Shown piece after piece: positions 1 to 7,342 of a DNA stretch of 64,000 bases. How positions within the stretch are numbered: position 1 is the stretch's first letter; each line of letters opens with the position of its first letter. The position numbers and the translations under genes were made by a program. The notes below the pieces were generated by a model that was given only the letters and a program-made list of their open reading frames with translations, was not told the origin of the DNA and ran no database searches. Source of the DNA: G963666935 sp963666935. Its GTDB lineage: Bacteria > Bacillota > Clostridia > Christensenellales > CAG-138. The stretch spans positions 1,860,001 through 1,924,000 of the forward strand of contig OY762936.1 of NCBI GenBank assembly GCA_963666935.1. Reading direction: 5' to 3'.

Positions 1-623
1 AGGTGCTGGTCATAGGTGCGGGTGACGGCGGCGTCGTCAAAGAGCTCACCCGTTATGAGTGCATAGAGCAAATCGATCTGGTGGAGATGGATCCGCTGGT
101 CGTGGAGGTCTGCCGCCAGTATCTGCCGGGCAACGCCTGCCGCCTAGACGACCTGCGCGTGCATATTTTCTTTGAAAACGCTTTGAAGTATATCCGAGGT
201 CAGGAAGATAAATATGACCTTATCATCGTGGATTCCAACGACCCTTACGGGCCTACGGAAAGTCTGTTTACCCGGGAGTTCTATGGCAACTGTTACAAGG
301 CATTGCACGCGGATGGTATCCTGGTAAATCAGCAAGGCAGCCCCTTCTATAAGCAGGATGCGGAGGCCATGATGCGCAGCCATAAGCATATTGCAAACAC
401 ATTCCCGATCAGCCGTGTTTATCAGGCACATATTCCAACGTATGCCGCCGGCTACTGGCTCTTCGGCTTTGCCAGCAAAAAGTATCATCCCATTGACGAT
501 CTGGACCCTGCGGTATGGAATGCCCTTCACCTGCGCACCCGTTATTACACCACGCGGCTGCACAAGGGCGCTTTTTACCTGCCCGCTTTTCTGGAAAGGA
601 TGTTGGAGGAAGTAGAGCGATAA
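1..623 (+). CDS. speE: Spermidine synthase, C-terminal part (cut by the window edge)
   Basis: An aminopropyltransferase that moves the aminopropyl group of decarboxylated S-adenosylmethionine to putrescine, giving spermidine in the cytosol. The frame is open to the first base, so the N-terminal beta-hairpin domain lies outside the window. Visible are the nucleotide-binding GAGDGG loop, the acidic VEMD at the end of the next strand, and VDSNDPYGP, whose Asp is the family's catalytic base. About 207 residues remain of a usual 280 or so. Its TAA shares one base with the ATG of the agmatinase gene, so the two are translationally coupled. Identification is secure; the true start cannot be seen. 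Confidence 0.95.
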   Translation, partial: VLVIGAGDGGVVKELTRYECIEQIDLVEMDPLVVEVCRQYLPGNACRLDDLRVHIFFENALKYIRGQEDKYDLIIVDSNDPYGPTESLFTREFYGNCYKALHADGILVNQQGSPFYKQDAEAMMRSHKHIANTFPISRVYQAHIPTYAAGYWLFGFASKKYHPIDDLDPAVWNALHLRTRYYTTRLHKGAFYLPAFLERMLEEVER

Positions 624-1477
624 TGAATAAGAACATTGAAACCTTTGTTGGCTGCAATGCCGAGTATGAAGACGCCGCTCTGGTGCTTTACGGCGCCCCT
701 TTCGATAGTACCACCTGTTACCGTCCCGGCGCACGCTTCGGCCCCTCTGCGGCCCGACACGAAAGCCTTGCCCTGGAAACCTACAGTCCTTATCAGGATC
801 TAGATCTTTTGGATTTTTCGATTTTCGACAGCGGCGATCTTTCGCTCTGCTTCGGTAATCCCGAATCCGCTCTGGCGGACATTGAACGCCGCGCCGAGCA
901 GATTTTTTCCGACCACAAGTTGCCCTTTATGATGGGCGGCGAGCATCTTGTAACTCTGGGCGCCGTGCGGGCTGCTGCAAAGCGCTATCCGAACCTCCAT
1001 ATCATTCACTTTGACGCCCATGCCGATTTACGAGATGATTTTATGGGTCTCAAGCTGAGCCACGCCTGCGTCATGCGCAGGTGCCATGATATTCTAGGTG
1101 ACGAGCGCATCCACCAGTTCTGCATCCGCAGCGGGCCCCGAGAGGAGTTCACGTTTGCGGCACAGCATACAGATATGCACAAGTTTGATTTTTCCGGTCT
1201 AAAGGAAATCGTCAAAGCCATTGGCCGCGCTCCGGTCTATTTTACCGTGGATCTAGACTGTCTGGATCCCGCAGAATTTCCCGGAACCGGCACCCCGGAA
1301 GCCGGCGGTGTCAGCTTCCCTAAGCTGCTTGACGCCATTGAAACCGTTGCCGCAGCAAACGTGGTGGCCGCGGATGTTAATGAGTTGTGCCCGGTGCTGG
1401 ACGCTTCCGGCGCGAGTACCGCGCTTACCTGCAAGGTTATCCGCGAGTTTATCCTCGCCCTACTAAAAAACAAGTAA
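623..1477 (+). CDS. speB: Agmatinase (ureohydrolase family)
   Basis: Hydrolyses agmatine to putrescine and urea, supplying the putrescine used by the genes on both sides. At 284 residues it is close to the family length. Binuclear Mn ligands are visible: GGEH, the FDAHAD block and the DLDCLDPAEFPGTGTPE block, all diagnostic of arginase/agmatinase enzymes. The ATG at 623 overlaps the speE stop by one base; a longer upstream reading frame would overlap speE heavily and is not needed. Arginase is not fully excluded, but the polyamine neighbours and short length favour agmatinase. Confidence 0.93.
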   Translation: MNKNIETFVGCNAEYEDAALVLYGAPFDSTTCYRPGARFGPSAARHESLALETYSPYQDLDLLDFSIFDSGDLSLCFGNPESALADIERRAEQIFSDHKLPFMMGGEHLVTLGAVRAAAKRYPNLHIIHFDAHADLRDDFMGLKLSHACVMRRCHDILGDERIHQFCIRSGPREEFTFAAQHTDMHKFDFSGLKEIVKAIGRAPVYFTVDLDCLDPAEFPGTGTPEAGGVSFPKLLDAIETVAAANVVAADVNELCPVLDASGASTALTCKVIREFILALLKNK

Positions 1478-1489
1478 AGGAGAATCAAT

Positions 1490-2749
1490 TTGAGCCGAGT
1501 ATTGATTATCGGGTGCGGAGGCGTCGCCTCTGTGGCCATCGAAAAGTGTTGCCAGTGCAGCGAAGTGTTTAATGAAATCTGTATTGCAAGCCGCACCAAG
1601 TCTAAGTGCGATGATTTAGCTGCACGGCTTGCTAGTAAAACCTCCACCAAAATCACCACGGCGCAGGTCAATGCTGACAATACCCAAGAGGTCATCGCCC
1701 TGATCCGCCAATATGAGCCTGAGCTGGTCATCAACCTTGCTCTGCCTTATCAGGATCTTTCGATCATGGACGCCTGCCTTGCCTGCGGCGTCAACTATAT
1801 GGATACGGCGAACTACGAGTCCGAGAATACAGAGGATCCCTCTTGGCGGGCCGCTTACGAAAAGCGCTGCAAAGAAGATGGCTTCTCCGCCTATTTCGAC
1901 TACTCCTGGCAGTGGGCCTATCGGGAAAAGTTCAAAGAAGCTGGTCTTATAGCACTTCTGGGCTGCGGGTTTGATCCAGGCGTCACGCAGGCATACTGCG
2001 CCTATGCACAAAAACACGAGTTTGATACCATCGACACCATCGATATTCTGGATTGCAACGGCGGCGACCACGGCTATCCTTTCGCCACAAACTTCAACCC
2101 CGAAATCAATCTGCGCGAGGTCTCCGCACCCGGCAGCTACTGGGAAAACGGCCGTTGGGTGGAAATCCCCGCCATGAACATCAAGCGGGAATATGACTTC
2201 GATCAGGTGGGCAAAAAGGATATGTACCTGCTGCACCACGAGGAAATTGAGTCGCTGGCTAAGAACATTCCAAACGTGAAGCGCATTCGCTTTTTCATGA
2301 CGTTTGGCCAAAGCTATCTTACCCATATGCAATGTCTCGAAAACGTGGGCATGCTCTCCACCAAACCCGTGCTCTTTGAGGGCCATGAAATCGTCCCCAT
2401 TCAGTTTTTGAAAGCGCTGCTCCCTGATCCTGCGAGTCTGGGCGAGCGCACCCACGGAAAGACCAACATCGGCTGCATTTTCACCGGCACCAAGGACGGA
2501 AAGCCGAAAACTTACTATATTTACAACATCTGCGATCATCAGAAATGCTACCGGGAAGTGGGTTCTCAAGCCATCTCCTATACGACGGGGGTTCCCGCCA
2601 TGTGCGGCGCAATGATGCTGCTTACAGGAAAATGGAACGCGCCGGGCGTCTATACCCTGGACGAGCTGAATCCGGATCCGTTCTTGGATGCTCTGGAGAA
2701 GTATGGCCTTCCCCGCCGGGAAAGCCATGCGCCTGTGCTGGTCAAGTGA
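1490..2749 (+). CDS. Carboxynorspermidine/carboxyspermidine dehydrogenase (saccharopine dehydrogenase family)
   Basis: NAD(P)H-dependent enzyme that joins aspartate beta-semialdehyde to putrescine (or 1,3-diaminopropane), giving carboxyspermidine (or carboxynorspermidine). The N-terminus has the Rossmann fingerprint IIGCGGVAS, followed by the NLALPYQD and GCGFDPGVTQAY segments typical of the CASDH branch. Length 419 residues. The start is TTG at 1490 with AAAGGAG about nine bases upstream; no ATG fits. It sits between speB (12 bp gap) and the matching decarboxylase gene. The substrate choice, putrescine or diaminopropane, cannot be read from sequence alone. Confidence 0.9.
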   Translation: MSRVLIIGCGGVASVAIEKCCQCSEVFNEICIASRTKSKCDDLAARLASKTSTKITTAQVNADNTQEVIALIRQYEPELVINLALPYQDLSIMDACLACGVNYMDTANYESENTEDPSWRAAYEKRCKEDGFSAYFDYSWQWAYREKFKEAGLIALLGCGFDPGVTQAYCAYAQKHEFDTIDTIDILDCNGGDHGYPFATNFNPEINLREVSAPGSYWENGRWVEIPAMNIKREYDFDQVGKKDMYLLHHEEIESLAKNIPNVKRIRFFMTFGQSYLTHMQCLENVGMLSTKPVLFEGHEIVPIQFLKALLPDPASLGERTHGKTNIGCIFTGTKDGKPKTYYIYNICDHQKCYREVGSQAISYTTGVPAMCGAMMLLTGKWNAPGVYTLDELNPDPFLDALEKYGLPRRESHAPVLVK

Positions 2750-2768
2750 TCCAGCCATGTGCTGCATT

Positions 2769-3947
2769 ATGAAAAAATTTTCTGCCCTTCCCACTCCATG
2801 CTATGTATTGGACGAGGCCAAGCTGATCGCCAACGGGAAAATCCTGCATAAGGTTCAGGAACGCACGGGTTGTAAAATTCTTCTGGCGCAAAAGGCCTTT
2901 TCCAACTATGACCTCTACCCTGTTATCGCTCCTTATCTTGCGGGAATCGAAGCCAGCGGGCTGTATGAGGCGCGGTTGGGCCATGAAGAAATGCCCGGTA
3001 AAGAGTGTCACGTGTTTTGCACGGCATATCGGGATGCAGAATTCGAAGAACTTCTCGGTTATGCCGATCATGTTATCTTCAACAGCCCTTCACAGCTCAG
3101 AAAATTCGGCGTCCGTGCCAAAGCTGCGGGCATGGAAGTGGGGCTTCGAATTAATCCGGAATGTTCCACGCAGGTGGGGCATGCGGTCTATGATCCCTGC
3201 GCTCCTCTAAGCCGTTTAGGAACCACCCGCGCACAGTGGGATGCCCATATGGCGCCGGAGCTAGTCGCCCTTCTGGATGGACTGCACTTTCATACCCTCT
3301 GTGAGCAGAACGCCGACGCACTAGAGCTAACACTGTCGGCGGTCATACAAAAATTTGGCACGTTCCTTCCATTTATGAAATGGCTGAACATGGGCGGCGG
3401 CCACCATATTACCCGGCCGAATTACGATATCCCCCGGCTAGAACGCTGCATTGCGCGCATGCGGAATTCCTATGACCTCTCCATCTATCTGGAACCCGGA
3501 GAAGCAGTGGCACTCGATGCCGGATACTTGATCACTTCGGTTTTGGATATTCTAACAAATGGCGATACCGATCTGGAAAATGGCAATACCGATCTGGCCA
3601 TTGTGGACATGTCCGCCGCCTGCCACGCGCCGGACGTGCTGGAAATGCCTTACCGTCCGCCGCTGCAGCAGTCCGGCCAACCCTTTGAAAAGGCGCATAC
3701 CTACCGCCTTGGTGGGCCCACCTGTCTGGCAGGCGACGTCATCGGGGATTACAGCTTCGATGCCCCGCTTCAAGAAGGTTCCCGCCTTATATTTGAGGAT
3801 ATGGCCATCTACTCCACCAATAAAAATAACACCTTCAACGGCATTCCGCTTCCGGATATCTTTGTTCAAAGGGCAGACGGAACCATGGAGCTTCTGGCCC
3901 GGTTCGGATATCGGGATTTCAAATACCGGCTGGGAAAATCCGAATAG
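2769..3947 (+). CDS. nspC: Carboxynorspermidine/carboxyspermidine decarboxylase
   Basis: PLP-dependent, alanine-racemase-fold decarboxylase that converts carboxyspermidine to spermidine (or the nor- forms), the step after the preceding gene. Visible are LPTPCYVLDE at the N-terminus, AQKAFSN with the PLP-binding Lys, HTLCEQN, the GGGHH phosphate-binding loop, LEPGEAV and the MPYRPP block. About 392 residues from the ATG at 2769; an in-frame ATG at 2757 is a possible alternative, and neither has a strong ribosome binding site, so translation probably relies on coupling with the upstream gene, which ends at 2749. A 21-bp tandem duplication near residue 265 adds seven residues in a loop. Confidence 0.92.
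   Translation: MKKFSALPTPCYVLDEAKLIANGKILHKVQERTGCKILLAQKAFSNYDLYPVIAPYLAGIEASGLYEARLGHEEMPGKECHVFCTAYRDAEFEELLGYADHVIFNSPSQLRKFGVRAKAAGMEVGLRINPECSTQVGHAVYDPCAPLSRLGTTRAQWDAHMAPELVALLDGLHFHTLCEQNADALELTLSAVIQKFGTFLPFMKWLNMGGGHHITRPNYDIPRLERCIARMRNSYDLSIYLEPGEAVALDAGYLITSVLDILTNGDTDLENGNTDLAIVDMSAACHAPDVLEMPYRPPLQQSGQPFEKAHTYRLGGPTCLAGDVIGDYSFDAPLQEGSRLIFEDMAIYSTNKNNTFNGIPLPDIFVQRADGTMELLARFGYRDFKYRLGKSE
3558..3599 (+). repeat. 21-bp in-frame tandem duplication inside nspC
   Basis: Two adjacent 21-base copies encode NGDTDLE and NGNTDLA and differ at only a few bases. They fall between the strand ending VLDI and the strand AIVDMS, a loop position, so the duplication probably lengthens a loop without breaking the enzyme. 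Confidence 0.85.
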
Positions 3948-3973
3948 GCAGTGGCCCTGTTCTGTCGGCCATA

Positions 3974-4002
3974 TTGACGCTCTAAGGCAAAGGTGATATA
4001 GT
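3974..4002 (+). promoter_or_regulatory. Promoter of csoR
   Basis: TTGACG at 3974-3979 and TATAGT at 3997-4002 with a 17-bp spacer, a close match to the housekeeping sigma consensus. It precedes the csoR operator and gene. Confidence 0.8.
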
Positions 4003-4005
4003 ATC

Positions 4006-4023
4006 TATACCCATAGGGGTATA
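4006..4023 (+). promoter_or_regulatory. CsoR-type operator before csoR
   Basis: The near-perfect palindrome TATACCCATAGGGGTATA has the C-tract/G-tract arms typical of DUF156 repressor operators. It lies just after the -10 box, over the expected transcription start, so the repressor would block its own transcription. Two related copies precede the ATPase gene. Confidence 0.85.
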
Positions 4024-4037
4024 AAGGAGATAGAATT

Positions 4038-4313
4038 ATGCGCGAATGTATGAGTTCTGACGACCTACACAGACGCTTCAATAAAATTATGGGGCAGATC
4101 AGAGCAATCGACAAGATGGTGGACCAGGATGTCCCCTGCGAGGATATCCTAATTCAGATCAACGCCGCGAAAAGCGCTTTGCATAAGGCGGGGCAAGAAA
4201 TTCTGGAAGGTCATCTCCACCACTGCGTCCGCGAAGGCCTTGAGCACGGCGACGCCGAAAAAACCATTGCGAACTTCGCCAAAGCCGTGGAACAATTTTC
4301 CAGAATCAAATAA
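4038..4313 (+). CDS. csoR: CsoR-type metal-sensing repressor (DUF156 family)
   Basis: A small all-helical repressor that releases DNA when it binds Cu(I). The 91 residues carry Cys34, His59 and Cys63 with the 25- and 4-residue spacing of the CsoR Cu(I) site (Cys-His-Cys). The N-terminal His ligand found in the nickel/cobalt sensor RcnR is absent. AAAGGAG lies nine bases before the ATG. Operators are present in its own promoter and in that of the downstream P-type ATPase, so both transcription units are probably derepressed together. Cu(I) is inferred from the ligands; an extra Cys4 near the N-terminus is of unknown importance. Confidence 0.9.
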   Translation: MRECMSSDDLHRRFNKIMGQIRAIDKMVDQDVPCEDILIQINAAKSALHKAGQEILEGHLHHCVREGLEHGDAEKTIANFAKAVEQFSRIK

Positions 4314-4331
4314 TTATTTTACCAGAATGCG

Positions 4332-4362
4332 GCAGCTGCTTTTTAATAGCGGCTGCTTTTTT
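4332..4362 (+). terminator. Intrinsic terminator after csoR
   Basis: Nine-base stem GCAGCTGCT/AGCGGCTGC (one G-U pair) with a 7-base loop and a run of six T. It separates csoR from the ATPase promoter that starts two bases later. Confidence 0.85.
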
Positions 4363-4363
4363 A

Positions 4364-4414
4364 TTGACACCATATACCCCAATGGGTATAATATACGCAT
4401 ACCCCCATAGGTAT
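4364..4414 (+). promoter_or_regulatory. Promoter and double CsoR-type operator of the P-type ATPase
   Basis: TTGACA at 4364-4369 and TATAAT at 4387-4392 with a 17-bp spacer, both consensus boxes. The palindrome TATACCCCAATGGGTATA (4373-4390) fills the spacer and overlaps the -10 box. A second, less perfect copy, ATACCCCCATAGGTAT, lies at 4399-4414. Repression should be tight and release metal-dependent. Confidence 0.87.
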
Positions 4415-4429
4415 AGAGAGGAGTGTCAC

Positions 4430-6337
4430 ATGATCTCATTTTTTAGGGATACGGAGAAGCGGACGGTCCTTTTTCTTATCCTTTCCTTCCCGGCATTGAT
4501 CGTCAGTTTTTTTCATATCGGCAATCTTCCCATTGACGCGGCGTGGGTGGCCATTGTTCTGTGCGGTATCCCCATTGTAAAAGGTGCCATAGTGGGGCTG
4601 GTTACCGAGTTTGACATCAAGGCGGACGTGCTGGTGCCCATCGCGCTGGTGGCATCCGTCATCATAGGGCAAACCTTTGCCGCCGGCGAGGTGGCGTTTA
4701 TTATGGCCATCGGCGCGTATCTGGAAGAGCGCACCGTAGCCAAAGCTCGGGCCGGAATCGAAAAGCTGGTTCATATGACCCCGTCTACCGCCCGGGTTGT
4801 GCGAAACGATGAGGAAGCCATCGTTCCAGCGGAGCAGGTACAAATCGGCGATATTCTGCGGGTACTGGCCGGAGAGACGATTCCCGTAGACGGTATTATC
4901 CTCAGCGGCCAAACCTCCATTGACCAGTCTGTCATGACGGGCGAATCCCTCCCCGTTGACAAGGGCAAGGACGATGAGGTGTTCAGCGGCACGGTGAATC
5001 AGTTCGGTACCTTTGATATGGAAGCGCGGAAAGTAGGCGAGGACAGCTCCCTGCAGCGCATGATCCGCCTTGTGGAATCCGCCGACGCGGGAAAGGCCAA
5101 AATTGTTGGTCTGGCCGACCGCTGGGCCACCTGGATTGTAGTCATTGCCCTGCTTTCTGCTGTGGTCACCTGGTTCTTTACCCGTGAAATTATCCGCTCT
5201 GTCACCATTTTGGTGGTATTTTGCCCTTGTGCGCTGGTGCTGGCAACCCCAACAGCCATCATGGCCGGAATTGGAAACGCCACCAAGTTCGGCATCCTCA
5301 TCCGCCAGGGCGATGCGCTGGAACGGCTGTCTCAGGTTGGGCGCATTGCCTTCGACAAAACCGGTACCCTGACCTACGGCAAACCCGCGGTCGCTCAAGT
5401 ACATAGTGTCGACCCGACGCTGGATTCCACAGCGCTTTTGAAACTGGCCGCCGCCGCTGAGTTGCGTTCGGAGCATCCCCTCGGCAAAGCCATCGTGGCC
5501 GACTATAAGAAAAAATTTAACACCCTGCCAGAACAGCCGGAAGAGTTTAAACTGCTGGCCGGCCGGGGCGTATACGCTTATTTTGCCGGGCAAAAAATTC
5601 TAGCGGGCAACAAGGCGCTGCTTTTAGAAAATGACATCCCGCTTTCGGATGATCTGCTGCAATCCGCAAAAATTTTTAAGGAGGACGGCTGCACCATCAT
5701 CTACCTCGCAAGAGATAAAAGCGCCATGGGCATGATTGCCCTGTCGGACACCCTGCGGCCGGACGCCGCCCAAACGGTAAATGCCATTCATCAGACCGGA
5801 ATCGGAACCGTACTGCTGACCGGGGATGCAACGCAGGCAACAGCACATATCGCCCAAGTGGCAGGCATTCGAGAAGCAAGGCCCAATTGTCTGCCTGAAG
5901 ACAAGCTGGAATTCATTCGCGATTACCAGAAAAAAGGCGAGCTGATCTGTATGGTGGGCGACGGCATTAATGATGCGCCGGCGCTGAAAGCCGCCCAAGT
6001 GGGAATCGCCATGGGCGGCGTGGGCAGCGATATTGCCATCGACGCCGCGGATATTATTCTGGTAAGCGACGAAATCAAGGAAATTCCCCATCTGCTTCAG
6101 CTTGCGAAAAAGACCATGCAAACCATTCGGATCAATTTAACGGCTTCCATGGCACTGAACTTCGTTGCCATCGTACTTGCGATTGCCGGTATGCTGAGCC
6201 CCGTGCTTGGTGCCTTGGTACACAATGCCGGTTCCGTCGCCGTCATTATTAATTCCGCTCTACTCTTAACGTGGAGAAAAAAGGCTGGAAAACAACCGTC
6301 CAATGTTTACGCAGCCGCTTCCGTATTTCAGGAATAA
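4430..6337 (+). CDS. P1B-type heavy-metal-exporting ATPase
   Basis: ATP-driven transition-metal exporter of the inner membrane. 635 residues, without the N-terminal Cys-rich metal-binding domain that many CopA proteins have. Visible are TGES in the actuator domain, the CPC metal site in a membrane helix (265-267), the phosphorylation motif DKTGT (309-313), SEHPLG (the P1B HP motif) and GDGINDAP. The last helices read ALVHNAGSV and INSALLL, where zinc/cadmium pumps have HDGGS and copper pumps a Met-Ser-Ser pattern. So the metal is uncertain, although the CsoR-type operators point to Cu(I). The start is the ATG at 4430 after GAGGAG; an in-frame extension would run through the promoter. Confidence 0.9.
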   Translation: MISFFRDTEKRTVLFLILSFPALIVSFFHIGNLPIDAAWVAIVLCGIPIVKGAIVGLVTEFDIKADVLVPIALVASVIIGQTFAAGEVAFIMAIGAYLEERTVAKARAGIEKLVHMTPSTARVVRNDEEAIVPAEQVQIGDILRVLAGETIPVDGIILSGQTSIDQSVMTGESLPVDKGKDDEVFSGTVNQFGTFDMEARKVGEDSSLQRMIRLVESADAGKAKIVGLADRWATWIVVIALLSAVVTWFFTREIIRSVTILVVFCPCALVLATPTAIMAGIGNATKFGILIRQGDALERLSQVGRIAFDKTGTLTYGKPAVAQVHSVDPTLDSTALLKLAAAAELRSEHPLGKAIVADYKKKFNTLPEQPEEFKLLAGRGVYAYFAGQKILAGNKALLLENDIPLSDDLLQSAKIFKEDGCTIIYLARDKSAMGMIALSDTLRPDAAQTVNAIHQTGIGTVLLTGDATQATAHIAQVAGIREARPNCLPEDKLEFIRDYQKKGELICMVGDGINDAPALKAAQVGIAMGGVGSDIAIDAADIILVSDEIKEIPHLLQLAKKTMQTIRINLTASMALNFVAIVLAIAGMLSPVLGALVHNAGSVAVIINSALLLTWRKKAGKQPSNVYAAASVFQE

Positions 6338-6378
6338 AGTCTTGCATACCGGCAAATACTAAGCGTGAGGTGAAAAGT

Positions 6379-6573
6379 ATGCAGAATTATCCAGGCAACC
6401 TGGAAGTTCCGGTGGGATTGGGCGTAGCGCTGGCCAGAAACATGGAAGCGATGAATCACTTTGCGCACTTGTCCAAAGAGGAACAGCAGGAGGTCATTGA
6501 GCGCACGCGTTTGCTCCATTCCAATGAAGAAATACAGGAACTGGTGCAAACACTTGGCTCTGGTGGCTTTTGA
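6379..6573 (+). CDS. Small conserved-looking protein of unknown function (64 aa)
   Basis: A 64-residue, mainly helical, charged protein with no signal peptide or Cys. The C-terminal half, from HLSKEEQQEV through EEIQELVQ, suggests two amphipathic helices. The ATG has GTGAGGTG upstream and lies 41 bp after the ATPase stop, with a clear terminator 15 bp after its own stop, so it is probably the last gene of the metal-export transcript. No function is assigned. Confidence 0.7.
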   Translation: MQNYPGNLEVPVGLGVALARNMEAMNHFAHLSKEEQQEVIERTRLLHSNEEIQELVQTLGSGGF

Positions 6574-6587
6574 TGATTGACTTGACG

Positions 6588-6615
6588 CGGGAGCGGCCAA
6601 AGCTGCTCCCGTTTT
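6588..6615 (+). terminator. Intrinsic terminator after the metal-export operon
   Basis: CGGGAGC pairs with GCTCCCG, extended inward to about ten pairs with a 4-base loop, followed by TTTT. Confidence 0.85.
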
Positions 6616-6675
6616 CCACGCATTCTCTAAAACTAAACTTCTCTGTTTTATGTTTTCATAGGTCTTCCATCCTCT

Positions 6676-7182
6676 TTACCAACGGCGAAAAAACATTCTT
6701 CTTTTTATTCTTTGTGCCAAAACAAATAATAGAGGCCGCCTGCAAGGCATAAATAACGGATAGCATTGATTGGACTTATTGCACGATTTAAATGGGCGCG
6801 GCTGATTGCTTGCATGAAACGGATGTTGATTGCAAGAATTGCGCGGATACGGGTGACTACAGGAATCGGCCGGATGCGGCCCAGCGCAAGGATCAAACGT
6901 ATGGGGCTGATCGCAACTGGTTGTTGAACTGGGCGAAAGTTGTGGCGCACTACAGATGATGCCGGTAGGCCTGGCCTCGGCATGTACTGAAAATGTAATG
7001 GGGAACCGCACACTTAGCAGTTGGCGCACAATGCAAACACATTCGTTATTTTTTATTTTACATTCCTCTGTCACCGGTGTTCCCACACAGCAAGCTTCTA
7101 TATCTCCAATTTTTGCATCCGGCGTTGTGGTAACACTGGCTTCCACACAAACACTCTGATGAATAATGTTTGAAGTTCCCAT
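6676..7182 (-). CDS. Cys-rich surface or spore-coat-like protein with C-terminal nonapeptide repeats
   Basis: Unrecognised 168-residue protein. Its first 70 or so residues align with those of the next upstream gene (7343-8023): both begin Met plus nine residues then VCV, share the G-D/E-I block and a Cys pattern, and end this region with PTGIIC or PAGIIC. The C-terminal half is a degenerate nine-residue repeat rich in Cys, His, Pro and Asn (DPCAGPHP, DSCSHPYP, NSCNQHPF), ending in a very basic tail. The start at 7182 is chosen because it aligns with the paralogue and has GGTGA upstream. No signal peptide or membrane helix. A frameshift near the basic tail cannot be ruled out. Confidence 0.6.
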   Translation of the reverse strand: MGTSNIIHQSVCVEASVTTTPDAKIGDIEACCVGTPVTEECKIKNNECVCIVRQLLSVRFPITFSVHAEARPTGIICSAPQLSPSSTTSCDQPHTFDPCAGPHPADSCSHPYPRNSCNQHPFHASNQPRPFKSCNKSNQCYPLFMPCRRPLLFVLAQRIKRRMFFRRW

Positions 7183-7292
7183 TTCATTCACCGATCCATA
7201 TAACATATTACAACTTATTCAATATAAACATAGTTGTTCCTCATTAAGGGTGGTTGACCCTGCCATACAAATTGGGGCGCATTACCCATAAT

Positions 7293-7326
7293 AAAAATCA
7301 GCCCCTATCTGGAGGGCTGATTTTTT
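7293..7326 (-). terminator. Intrinsic terminator between the two Cys-rich genes
   Basis: AAAATCAGCCC pairs with GGGCTGATTTT around a short loop. A and T runs on both sides allow it to work in either direction; it lies just after the 7343-8023 gene, which reads leftward. Confidence 0.8.
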
Positions 7327-7342
7327 GTTTATATCATTACCA

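Noticed and set aside
1616..2794. 392-codon minus-strand frame opposite the carboxyspermidine dehydrogenase
   Set aside because: Shadow of a well-supported gene with its own ribosome binding site on the other strand.
4436..5593. 385-codon minus-strand frame opposite the P1B ATPase
   Set aside because: Covers the TGES, CPC and DKTGT motifs of the real gene; sequence is low in hydrophobic pattern and rich in Gly/His/Gln.
6785..6920. Arg/Ile-rich plus-strand open frame inside the shorter Cys-rich gene
   Set aside because: Only about 37 codons from its ATG, no ribosome binding site; explained by the 27-bp repeat read on the other strand.
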